From Clostridia bacterium (lineage in GTDB: Bacteria; Bacillota; Clostridia; Oscillospirales; CAG-272): a stretch of 5,736 nt of DNA. Position 1 is the stretch's first letter. Each line of letters opens with the position of its first letter. The stretch spans positions 1-5,736 of the forward strand of contig JAKSPW010000094.1 of assembly GCA_024404435.1 (NCBI GenBank), in the 5' to 3' direction. Shown in pieces: positions 1 through 5,736 of the stretch. The notes under the pieces were generated by a model. That model made no database searches, was not told the origin of the DNA, and saw only the letters and a list, made by a program, of their open reading frames with translations. A program made the position numbers and the translations under genes.

Positions 1-598
1 AACGATCAGTCTCGGCGGCGCGAAGCTCGCGACGAGAAGCGGAAACGTCGTACTTCTGCGCGACCTGTTCAAGATGGCGATAGACAAGGTCAGAGACATA
101 ATGGATGAGAAGAATCCCGACCTTGAAGACAAGGAGGGAACTGCGGAAGCCGTCGGCGTGGGTGCCGTTATCTTCCACTACCTCTTCAACTCGCGCATCA
201 AGGACATCGACTTCAACATCGACGCGGCTCTCAGCTTCGAGGGAAGCACCGGTCCGTACGCGCAGTACACGTACGCGAGAACGTGCAGCATCATCGAGAA
301 GGCAGAGGCCGACGGCGAGGGCACTATCACCGCTCCCGAAGAAGCGGAAGTGCTCAGAGTCATCGCGAAGTTCCCCGAGAGAGTCAAGGCTGCTCTCGAC
401 GAGTACGGGCCTTCGAACGTTACGAGATACATCATCGACCTTTGCACGGCATTCAACCGTTTCTATCACAACTGCCCGATCCTCTCGGCAGAGGATGCCG
501 GCGTCAAGGCCATGAGAGTCCGCATTACCCGTGCGGTGAACACCGTTCTCGAAACGGCACTCCACCTTATCTGCATGAAAACTCCGAAGAAAATATAA
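1..598 (+). CDS. argS: Arginyl-tRNA synthetase, C-terminal part (5' truncated by window edge)
   Basis: Class I aminoacyl-tRNA synthetase that charges tRNA-Arg with arginine in the cytoplasm. The frame is open from base 2, giving 198 visible residues, so roughly the last third of a family that usually has about 550-600 residues. Visible residues 8-15 (KLATRSGN) are the KMSKS-like loop of the catalytic core in ArgRS form, followed by VVLL. Visible residues 84-93 (GPYAQYTYAR) are the conserved start of the helical anticodon-binding (DALR) domain, which runs to the C-terminus (LHLICMKTPKKI). The gene ends at TAA (596-598). The first in-frame ATG (74) lies inside the conserved domain and is not the real start. 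yebC follows 18 bases later on the same strand, so co-transcription is likely. No frameshift or internal stop is seen. Identification rests on recognised motifs. Confidence 0.95.
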   Translation, partial: TISLGGAKLATRSGNVVLLRDLFKMAIDKVRDIMDEKNPDLEDKEGTAEAVGVGAVIFHYLFNSRIKDIDFNIDAALSFEGSTGPYAQYTYARTCSIIEKAEADGEGTITAPEEAEVLRVIAKFPERVKAALDEYGPSNVTRYIIDLCTAFNRFYHNCPILSAEDAGVKAMRVRITRAVNTVLETALHLICMKTPKKI

Positions 599-601
599 CC
601 G

Positions 602-607
602 AAAGGA
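602..607 (+). promoter_or_regulatory. Ribosome binding site of yebC
   Basis: AAAGGA lies 9 bases upstream of the ATG at 617. It sits in the 18-base argS-yebC gap and supports the GHSKW-proximal start over any other. The gap is too short for a separate promoter that I can recognise. Confidence 0.7.
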
Positions 608-616
608 TTTGAAGAT

Positions 617-1345
617 ATGTCAGGACACAGCAAGTGGAATAATATCAAGAACAAGAAAGAAAAGACCGACGCGCAGAAGGCGAAGGTCTTCACGAAGATC
701 GGCAAGGAGATCGCCATCGCAGTCCGTGAGGGCGGCGGAAACCCCGACACCAACAGAAAGCTGCGCGACCTCATCGCAAAGGCCAAGGCAAGCAACGTGC
801 CGAACGACAACATCGACCGCGCCATCAAGAAGGCAGTCGGCGACGGTAGCGTAATTTACGAGGAAGTCGTATACGAGGGCTACGGTCCGTCAGGCGTTGC
901 AGTCATCGTTGAAGCCGCAACGGACAGCAGAAACAGAACCGCGTCCGACGTCAGACACTTCTTCGACAAGTACGGCGGAAATCTCGGTCAGTCCGGATGC
1001 GTCAGCTACCTCTTCGAGGACAAGGGCGTCATCGTCATCCTGAAGGACGACGGCATCGACGAGGATGCACTCATGGAGGCTGCTCTTGAGGCGGGCGCCG
1101 CTGACTTTTCCGCTGACGAGGACGTTTACGAGATCTACACGGAAGTTTCCGATCTTCTCGACGTCAGAGACGCGCTTGAGGCTGCGGGATACGCGATCGA
1201 GAGCGCCGAAAAGGACAAGATCCCCTCGACTTACGTCACTCTTGAGTCGGACGACGACATCAAGAACATGGAAGCTCTCATCGAGCATCTCGAGGACAGC
1301 GACGACGTTCAGGAGATCTATCATAACTGGGAAAACTGCGACTGA
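617..1345 (+). CDS. yebC: YebC/PmpR/TACO1-family protein
   Basis: A 242-residue protein of the widespread YebC family (usual length about 240-250). Family members were long annotated as DNA-binding transcriptional regulators (PmpR). Mitochondrial TACO1 and bacterial homologues are now linked to translation, helping ribosomes through difficult stretches such as polyproline. The sequence alone does not say which role applies here. Evidence: N-terminal GHSKW (residues 3-7) and a basic Lys-rich segment to about residue 33, DTNRKLRDLI (44-53), EGYGPSGVA (87-95), GNLGQSGCVSYLF (121-133), and a C-terminal acidic ferredoxin-like region ending DVQEIYHNW (230-238). The GHSKW start marks the YebC subgroup rather than the YeeN/YebC2 type, which begins GRKW. 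The ATG at 617 is chosen for the AAAGGA site upstream and the canonical N-terminus. It lies in an apparent operon with argS and is followed by a strong hairpin. Confidence 0.95.
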   Translation: MSGHSKWNNIKNKKEKTDAQKAKVFTKIGKEIAIAVREGGGNPDTNRKLRDLIAKAKASNVPNDNIDRAIKKAVGDGSVIYEEVVYEGYGPSGVAVIVEAATDSRNRTASDVRHFFDKYGGNLGQSGCVSYLFEDKGVIVILKDDGIDEDALMEAALEAGAADFSADEDVYEIYTEVSDLLDVRDALEAAGYAIESAEKDKIPSTYVTLESDDDIKNMEALIEHLEDSDDVQEIYHNWENCD

Positions 1346-1349
1346 CTCT

Positions 1350-1384
1350 TTCAGCAAACGGCTTGCCGTTTGCTGAAGCTTTAT
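1350..1384 (+). terminator. Hairpin between yebC and lgt, possible (weak) intrinsic terminator or attenuator
   Basis: A perfect 13-bp inverted repeat: the left arm at 1350-1362 (TTCAGCAAACGGC) pairs with the right arm at 1365-1377. The centre reads CTTG, so in RNA the stem can be capped by a stable CUUG tetraloop. The stem is followed by GCTTTATA, which is a short and interrupted T-run. It starts four bases after the yebC stop codon and ends eight bases before the lgt Shine-Dalgarno site. The structure is clear. Whether it terminates fully, attenuates, or serves as a 3' stability element for argS-yebC mRNA is inference. Confidence 0.7.
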
Positions 1385-1391
1385 AGGGGGA
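1385..1391 (+). promoter_or_regulatory. Ribosome binding site of lgt
   Basis: AGGGGGA lies 6 bases before the ATG at 1398 and fixes the lgt start. The site is just downstream of the yebC-lgt hairpin and outside its stem, so hairpin folding should leave it accessible. Confidence 0.75.
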
Positions 1392-1397
1392 CATAAA

Positions 1398-2306
1398 ATG
1401 AACTGGATATCATTTCCCGGGCTCGGGATCGAGCCTTTCCGCCTGAATAAAACCGCGTTCACGGTTTTCGGCCGTCCCGTTGCATGGTACGGCATCATCA
1501 TCTGCTTCGGCATCATCCTCGCAGTCCTCTACTCCATGTGGAGAGGAAAAAAGTCCGAGGGCATCAGCACCGACGACGTGACAGATCTTGCGATCTTCCT
1601 CATGATATTCGGCTTCCTCGGCGCGAGGATCTACTACGTTGCCTTTGAATTCGATCAGTACCGCGTCACGGGTGAGGGCTTCTTCGGAAACGTCTGGGGA
1701 ACGCTCAAGAACTCCGTGAAGATATGGGAGGGCGGCATTGCCATCTACGGCGGACTCATCGCGGGCTTTGTGACCGTGCTTATTTTCTGCAAGGTCAAGA
1801 AGATAAAACTGCTCAAAATGGTAGACGTTGCCGCACCCGCTGCGATGATCGGACAGCCCGCCGGCAGATGGGGCAACTGCGTGAACGCCGAAGCGCACGG
1901 CGGAGTAACGACCCTGCCGTGGAAAATGGGCATCATGCAGAGTAAGTTCGAGAGCGCGCCGATAGGCGACTGGACTTACTACCATCCGACGTTTCTGTAC
2001 GAATCGATCTGGAATCTCATCGGATTCGGGATCGCTAATATCCTTTATAAGAAAAAGAAGTTCGACGGAGAGATATTCTTCTTCTACATAGCGTGGTACG
2101 GACTCGGCAGAGCCTTCATCGAGGGCATGAGAACGGACAGCCTGTGGATCGGTCACTTCAGAGTATCACAGCTCGTCGGTGCCGCGACGTTTGTCACCGG
2201 TGTCGTGCTGTTTATCGTATTTGCAGTAAAGAACAGAAAAGAAGTTGACGAAAAGCTCGAAGTGGCAGCACCCGCTGTGGAGGTAGAAGATGGCAAGGAT
2301 AATTGA
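1398..2306 (+). CDS. lgt: Phosphatidylglycerol--prolipoprotein diacylglyceryl transferase
   Basis: Integral membrane enzyme that moves the diacylglyceryl group of phosphatidylglycerol onto the lipobox cysteine of prolipoproteins, the first step of lipoprotein maturation. The protein has 302 residues and several hydrophobic segments (roughly 28-46, 62-82, 113-131, 198-216, 225-240 and 257-277). The Lgt signature lies at 156-168 ([13 protein letters not shown]), with Arg157, Asn160, Glu165 and Gly168 matching E. coli Arg143, Asn146, Glu151 and Gly154. HPTFLYES is at 196-203. [12 protein letters not shown] (234-245) supplies Tyr234, Arg238 and Glu242, equivalents of E. coli Tyr235, Arg239 and Glu243. 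Two departures stand out: Tyr117 (IYGG) replaces the His of IHGG/FHGG (E. coli His103), and Cys161 replaces the usual Phe of the signature. The C-terminal tail (about 280-302) is charged and probably cytoplasmic. The 3' end overlaps folD by 17 bases. Confidence 0.96.
   Translation: MNWISFPGLGIEPFRLNKTAFTVFGRPVAWYGIIICFGIILAVLYSMWRGKKSEGISTDDVTDLAIFLMIFGFLGARIYYVAFEFDQYRVTGEGFFGNVWGTLKNSVKIWEGGIAIYGGLIAGFVTVLIFCKVKKIKLLKMVDVAAPAAMIGQPAGRWGNCVNAEAHGGVTTLPWKMGIMQSKFESAPIGDWTYYHPTFLYESIWNLIGFGIANILYKKKKFDGEIFFFYIAWYGLGRAFIEGMRTDSLWIGHFRVSQLVGAATFVTGVVLFIVFAVKNRKEVDEKLEVAAPAVEVEDGKDN
2279..2284 (+). promoter_or_regulatory. Ribosome binding site of folD, inside the lgt coding region
   Basis: GGAGGT lies 5 bases before the folD ATG at 2290 and within the last codons of lgt. 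It is a near-perfect Shine-Dalgarno sequence, it decides the folD start, and it explains how folD is translated despite overlapping lgt. Confidence 0.8.
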
Positions 2307-3141
2307 CGGAAAAAAGATTGCTGCCGAAACGAGGGAAGACATAAAGCGCCGCGCGGCTGAGTTTACCGCAGAGACGGGAGTCGTACCGGGACTTGCCGTG
2401 ATCATCGTCGGAGAAAACCCCGCGTCAAAGGTCTACGTCCGGAACAAGCACAAGGCGTGCCTTGAGGCAGGTTTCCGCTCGGACGTGATCGAGATGAGTG
2501 AGGACACGACAAACGATGAACTGCTCGCAAAGATAGAAGAGCTGAAGGCTGACGACGGTATCCACGGGATCCTCGTCCAACTCCCGCTTCCGCGCCACCT
2601 CGACGAAAAGGCAGTTCTTGAAGCGATACCGCCGGAAAAGGACGTGGACGCTTTCCACGTCGTGAACACGGGCAAGATAATGCTCGGTGACTACGATTTC
2701 CTTCCGTGCACTCCCGCGGGAGTCATGAAGATGCTCGAATATGAGAAGATCGACGTGACGGGCAGGGAATGCGTCGTAGTCGGCAGAAGCAACATCGTCG
2801 GCAAGCCGATGGCGATGCTCCTGCTCCACGCGAACGGCACGGTCACGGTCTGCCACTCGAAGACGCGCGACCTCGGTGAGGTCACCCGCCGCGCCGACAT
2901 CCTCGTCGTTGCGATCGGCAAAGCCGATTTCATCACGGGCGATATGGTCAAGGAGGGCGCTGTCGTCATCGACGTCGGCATGAACAGAAGGGAAGACGGC
3001 AAGCTCACCGGAGACGTCGACTTCGCCTCGGTCGAACCGAAAGCATCGGCGATCACTCCCGTTCCGGGAGGTGTCGGACCGATGACGATCACGATGCTGC
3101 TTGAAAATACCCTCACAGCAGCAAAAAAGAAAACGAAATAA
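2290..3141 (+). CDS. folD: Bifunctional methylenetetrahydrofolate dehydrogenase / methenyltetrahydrofolate cyclohydrolase
   Basis: Cytoplasmic one-carbon enzyme that oxidises 5,10-methylene-THF to 5,10-methenyl-THF with NAD(P)+ and hydrolyses it to 10-formyl-THF, feeding purine and formyl-Met synthesis. Its 283 residues are the normal length. The N-terminus [11 protein letters not shown] is typical. The catalytic YVxxK motif is at 49-53 (Tyr49, Lys53, equivalent to E. coli Tyr50/Lys54). VQLPLP is at 96-101 with Gln97, and KDVDAF at 117-122 with Asp120. The Rossmann-fold dinucleotide motif [13 protein letters not shown] is at 163-175, and the family signature [10 protein letters not shown] at 257-266. 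All expected active-site residues are present. The ATG at 2290 follows a GGAGGT site and overlaps the lgt 3' end by 17 bases in another frame, implying co-transcription and possibly translational coupling. It is the last gene of the + strand unit and ends 37 bases from a convergent gene. Confidence 0.97.
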   Translation: MARIIDGKKIAAETREDIKRRAAEFTAETGVVPGLAVIIVGENPASKVYVRNKHKACLEAGFRSDVIEMSEDTTNDELLAKIEELKADDGIHGILVQLPLPRHLDEKAVLEAIPPEKDVDAFHVVNTGKIMLGDYDFLPCTPAGVMKMLEYEKIDVTGRECVVVGRSNIVGKPMAMLLLHANGTVTVCHSKTRDLGEVTRRADILVVAIGKADFITGDMVKEGAVVIDVGMNRREDGKLTGDVDFASVEPKASAITPVPGGVGPMTITMLLENTLTAAKKKTK

Positions 3142-3180
3142 AAAATGACCTCTTGCATGTCAAGCAAGAGGTCAAATTTT
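3140..3180. terminator. Bidirectional intrinsic terminator between folD and the convergent lipid kinase gene
   Basis: A perfect 11-bp stem pairs 3146-3156 (TGACCTCTTGC) with 3164-3174, with a 7-base loop at 3157-3163. On the + strand it is followed by AATTTT. On the - strand it is followed by TTTTTT (3145-3140), then ATTTC. It can therefore stop transcription from both folD and the convergent - strand operon. The - strand stop codon (3179-3181) lies in the + strand T-run, and the - strand T-run covers the folD stop codon (3139-3141). Confidence 0.88.
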
Positions 3181-4099
3181 ATTCATTGAACAATGCGTCC
3201 TCCGCGGCTTTTTCGGGGAGTATCACCCTTACTGCCGTGTGGAGGTTTTCTATCGTCACGTCGATGTCCGAGTCGGCTTTTTCTCCGTCGAGAGACCATG
3301 CAAGCGGGCCCGCCGTCGTGATCTTTGCCTTAGACAGTTCACAGAAGTCGAACATATCGCAGTCCGTTTTCTGAGAGAGCAGGGCGCTTATACAGCGTGT
3401 CAGATCTCCGATGTTTTTCGGCTTCTTCACGAGGAGCATTTCAAACTTTCCGTCATTCAGCGTCACGAGCGTTTTATCGAGCGTGAGAATGCCGCCGACC
3501 GAGGTGGTATTCGTTATCGCACCGAAGATGTAATCGTTCTCGTATACTCTGCCGTCGTCGATCTCGACCTTCACGTGCTCCGACTTGATCGACGGGATAT
3601 CCTTGATCCCCTCAAGGATATATGCGGCATGTCCGAGGACGTTCTTCATGCCCTGAGGCGCGGAGTACGAGGCCTTCGTGAACGCACCGAAAGAAGCGAC
3701 GTACGAAAAATATCTGTCTCCGAAGCGCCCGATGTCGAATCCGACCTCCTTGCCCGTCGCTATGTCGAGCGCGGCTTTGCCGAGGTCTTTTGAGAGGCCT
3801 ATCGTCGAGGCGAAGTCGTTCGTGCTTCCGCAGGGGATATATCCTATCGGGACGTTCCTTCCGCCTCTCAGCACACCCGCGATGACCTCGTTGAGAGTGC
3901 CGTCGCCGCCCGCGCAGGCGACGATATCGTAGGACTCGTCAAGGTTTTCGGCGATCTCCGTCGCGTGTCCGGCATATGACGTCACGGTAACGCTCACGTC
4001 GAGACCGTTCTCGCAAAAGATCTGCACGATGTCAAAGAGAGCGGATTTTGCTTTCATCTTTCCCGCACGGGGATTGACGATCAATAATATTTTTTTCAT
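3179..4099 (-). CDS. Diacylglycerol/lipid kinase family protein (YegS/BmrU/DgkB type)
   Basis: A 306-residue soluble or membrane-associated kinase with a DAGK catalytic domain. Relatives phosphorylate diacylglycerol to phosphatidic acid (DgkB), phosphatidylglycerol (YegS) or other lipids with ATP; the substrate here cannot be read from sequence. Visible motifs: N-terminal IVNPRAG (7-13), the nucleotide-binding GGDGTLNEV (64-72), PCGSTNDFA (89-97), and LDGE (270-273), which carries the acidic residue proposed as the general base in DgkB-type enzymes. It lacks transmembrane segments, unlike the small DgkA kinase. The ATG at 4097-4099 is chosen because it gives the canonical start MKKILLIVNP. 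It lies only 4 bases after the stop of the upstream acyl-CoA synthetase gene, and no clear Shine-Dalgarno site precedes it, so translation probably depends on coupling. Together they suggest a membrane-lipid operon. The gene ends at a shared convergent terminator. The family call is firm and the substrate is open. Confidence 0.92.
   Translation of the reverse strand: MKKILLIVNPRAGKMKAKSALFDIVQIFCENGLDVSVTVTSYAGHATEIAENLDESYDIVACAGGDGTLNEVIAGVLRGGRNVPIGYIPCGSTNDFASTIGLSKDLGKAALDIATGKEVGFDIGRFGDRYFSYVASFGAFTKASYSAPQGMKNVLGHAAYILEGIKDIPSIKSEHVKVEIDDGRVYENDYIFGAITNTTSVGGILTLDKTLVTLNDGKFEMLLVKKPKNIGDLTRCISALLSQKTDCDMFDFCELSKAKITTAGPLAWSLDGEKADSDIDVTIENLHTAVRVILPEKAAEDALFNE
3597..3621. repeat. Perfect 10-bp inverted repeat inside the lipid kinase gene
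   Basis: ATATCCTTGA (3597-3606) is exactly complementary to TCAAGGATAT (3612-3621), with a 5-base loop at 3607-3611. It falls in the codons for ILEGIKDI (residues 161-168) of the kinase. No T-run follows on either strand, so it is not a terminator. The structure is real, but a function is not supported. Confidence 0.5.
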
Positions 4100-4103
4100 A
4101 TTT

Positions 4104-5736
4104 TCATGATACGAGGTGGCGTTTTATCTTGCGCGCACTCGTTTTTTCAAATTCGGTGCTTCTGATCTCGATACGCATGATCCTCTTGAAGGAGGGAAGC
4201 TTTCTGTTCATCACGGCGATCTCGTGCTCGAGAGTGCGCATGACGGTCTCCTCATCGGCATCCTTCGGGAATTTCTCGTAGTTAGGATAGACGATCGCCG
4301 TGAGCTCGATCTTTCCGCCGTCGGGATTTCTGCCGACTACGACGCTTTCGGCGATAAGCTCTATCTGACTCAGGTATTCCTCGATCTCCTCGGGGAAGAC
4401 GTTCTTTCCGTTTTCGAGAACGATGACGGATTTCTGACGTCCCGTGATGAAGAGATAGCCGTCGTCATCGAGGTATCCGATATCTCCCGTGCGGAACCAG
4501 CCGTCCTCCGTGAACGCGGCGGCGTTGGCCTCGTCATTGTCATAGTAGCCCATCATCACGTTGTCGCCCTTGACCTCGATCTCGCCGCAGAGGTATCCCG
4601 CCTCGCCGACTGACGAATTTTCTTCGCTTATCCTCAGCTCACAGCAGGGAACGGCAGGACCGACCGAGCCGTACTTGCGCGCGTAATAAGGCGTGACGGC
4701 GGCAAGCGGAGAACACTCCGTGATGCCGTAGCCTTCGTAAACGGAGACTCCGAAATGCTCGAACGCGTCGATCATGATGGGATCGAGAGGCGCGCCTCCG
4801 CTGACGATCTTATTGAGTCTGCCACCGAACGCGTCGAGTACTTCTCCGAAGACCTTTCTTCTTATGTCTATACCGGCTGCACCGAGAGTACCCGATGCTA
4901 TCATGCCGGCCTTGAGGGCGTTCGTCTTGCCTTTTTTCTTTGCTTCCGCCCAGATCTTCTTATACATCGTGTTGACGAAGAGCGGAACGAGAACGAGTCC
5001 CGTCGGCTTGAAACGCTTGAAATTCTTGATGACGTGGCTGAGAGAATCGTTGATGCAGACGTGCATGCCGTAATCCATGGCGGCGAGAGTGCACATCAGC
5101 TCGTAGGTGTGGTGCATCGGGAGAACGGAGACTATCGTGTCGTCCGGGAAGAATTCCACCGTCTCGCAAGCACAGGTAACTGTCGAAAATACGTTTTTCT
5201 GCGAGAGCATGTCGCACTTGCTGCTGCCGGTGGTGCCGGAGGTGAAGAGGTACTCTGCAAGCTCGTTTTTTCTGTCCGAGGCGTCGGGAAAGTCCCAGCC
5301 TGCCTCGACTGCCTTGTCTCCCGCAGCGCCTATGTCGCCGAAGCAGATGATGTTATCCTTCTTTTCCGTGTCCGTGAACGGGAAGAACGCGGAGATGCCC
5401 GTGCCCTCATTACTCAGCTTTGTCATCGTCTCGTTAAGAGACGGGGCATAAGCGATGGCATCGGCACCGACCCAATTCATGAATTTCACGATCTCATCGG
5501 GTGACAGCTCGCGGTCCATCGGAACGACAACGCCTCCGGAGACCATTATCGCAAGATAAGAGCAGATCCACTCGGGGCAGGTCTCTCCGATAACGGCGAT
5601 CTTTTTGCCCGCAAAGCCGAGCTCGGTAAGTCCTGCCGCGGTGCGGCGCACGAGGGCGGCAAACTCGCCGTAGGTCATGTCGCTGAGGACCTGATCGGCT
5701 CTGAAATATGACAAGAGGACATTGTCTCCGAGCCCT
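4104..5736 (-). CDS. AMP-forming long-chain acyl-CoA synthetase (N-terminus cut by window edge)
   Basis: A member of the ANL adenylate-forming superfamily, most like bacterial long-chain fatty acid--CoA ligases, which activate a carboxylic acid as acyl-AMP and pass it to CoA. The frame is open to the window edge, giving 543 visible residues. The TTG at 5712-5714 reads as an internal Leu within GLGDNVLLSYF, so the true start lies outside, probably a few dozen residues upstream. Motifs, numbered from the first complete codon: P-loop TSGTTGSSK (165-173), VPLFVNTMYKKIW (250-262), GGAPLDP (313-319), YGITECSP (336-343), WFRTGD (413-418) with its ribose-binding Asp, ITGRQKS (430-436) with the hinge Arg, NGKNVFPEEIE (442-452), and a C-terminal KTSARKIKR whose Lys536 fits the adenylation lysine. 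The residues after the P-loop (KCDML) are unusual. The chain length of the substrate is inferred from family resemblance only. The lipid kinase gene follows 4 bases after the stop. Confidence 0.93.
   Translation of the reverse strand, partial: GLGDNVLLSYFRADQVLSDMTYGEFAALVRRTAAGLTELGFAGKKIAVIGETCPEWICSYLAIMVSGGVVVPMDRELSPDEIVKFMNWVGADAIAYAPSLNETMTKLSNEGTGISAFFPFTDTEKKDNIICFGDIGAAGDKAVEAGWDFPDASDRKNELAEYLFTSGTTGSSKCDMLSQKNVFSTVTCACETVEFFPDDTIVSVLPMHHTYELMCTLAAMDYGMHVCINDSLSHVIKNFKRFKPTGLVLVPLFVNTMYKKIWAEAKKKGKTNALKAGMIASGTLGAAGIDIRRKVFGEVLDAFGGRLNKIVSGGAPLDPIMIDAFEHFGVSVYEGYGITECSPLAAVTPYYARKYGSVGPAVPCCELRISEENSSVGEAGYLCGEIEVKGDNVMMGYYDNDEANAAAFTEDGWFRTGDIGYLDDDGYLFITGRQKSVIVLENGKNVFPEEIEEYLSQIELIAESVVVGRNPDGGKIELTAIVYPNYEKFPKDADEETVMRTLEHEIAVMNRKLPSFKRIMRIEIRSTEFEKTSARKIKRHLVS

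Noticed and set aside
74..76. ATG as start of a separate 174-residue protein
   Set aside because: The same frame upstream encodes the ArgRS KLATRSGN loop, so this is an internal methionine of argS.
1365..1391. Possible sigma-A promoter for lgt (TTTATA-like -10)
   Set aside because: No -35 box is found at a suitable spacing, and the candidate overlaps the hairpin arm, so it is not supported.
1449..1468. 7-bp inverted repeat (AAAACCG/CGGTTTT) early in lgt
   Set aside because: It is short, lies within codons, is followed by no T-run, and is not placed to mask the ribosome binding site.
890..1516. 208-codon open frame on the - strand opposite yebC, crossing into lgt
   Set aside because: It runs across the inter-gene hairpin and the lgt ribosome binding site, has no recognisable domain, and is a shadow of the yebC codon bias.
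1410..2156. 248-codon open frame on the - strand opposite lgt
   Set aside because: It is antisense to a gene with clear Lgt motifs, has no hydrophobic or domain pattern of its own, and is explained by G/C-rich third codon positions that remove stops from the opposite strand.
2641..2661. 8-bp inverted repeat with a 5-base loop in folD
   Set aside because: It encodes the conserved KDVDAFHVV stretch of FolD; pairing between the repeated GACGTGGA and TCCACGTC is best explained by codon choice.
3835..3844. Palindrome GGATATATCC in the lipid kinase gene
   Set aside because: It encodes part of the conserved IGYIPCG segment; a single 10-base palindrome in coding sequence is expected by chance.
4755..5504. 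249-codon open frame on the + strand opposite the acyl-CoA synthetase
   Set aside because: Its translation is an arginine/glutamate/valine-rich shadow without motifs, while the - strand frame carries all ANL superfamily motifs.
5712..5714. TTG as start codon of the acyl-CoA synthetase
   Set aside because: The frame continues in the same register to the window edge with family-like residues (GLGDNVLLSYF), so this TTG is an internal leucine and the gene is simply cut off.

Overview
This is an ordinary chromosomal segment of housekeeping genes, most likely from a moderately GC-rich member of the class Clostridia (Firmicutes/Bacillota). The lineage call is an inference. It rests on the style of the proteins (ArgRS with a KLATRSGN motif, YebC of the GHSKW type, a clostridial-looking Lgt with IYGG instead of IHGG, a YegS/DgkB-type lipid kinase), on strong Shine-Dalgarno sites, and on a marked preference for C or G in the third codon position. 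No mobile element, CRISPR array, tRNA, rRNA or phage gene is visible.

Left half, + strand (1-3141): the 3' part of argS (arginyl-tRNA synthetase, 5' end outside the window), then yebC 18 bases later, then a perfect 13-bp hairpin, then lgt (prolipoprotein diacylglyceryl transferase), whose last 17 bases overlap the start of folD (methylene-THF dehydrogenase/cyclohydrolase). All four genes point the same way and are tightly packed. The hairpin in the 52-base yebC-lgt gap could partly separate argS-yebC from lgt-folD.

Right half, - strand (3179-5736): an AMP-forming long-chain acyl-CoA synthetase, cut by the right window edge at its N-terminus, followed after 4 bases by a diacylglycerol-kinase-family lipid kinase. 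These two look like one operon concerned with fatty-acid activation and lipid phosphorylation. Their promoter lies outside the window.

The two transcription units converge on a 37-base gap filled by an 11-bp hairpin with T-runs on both sides, which is a good bidirectional terminator. Coding density is close to complete, and no stretch over 60 bases lacks a gene.

I did not find a previously undescribed system. The observations worth a second look are modest: the compact convergent terminator, the hairpin before lgt, an odd start-stop arrangement between the two - strand genes, and family-motif substitutions in Lgt and in the acyl-CoA synthetase.
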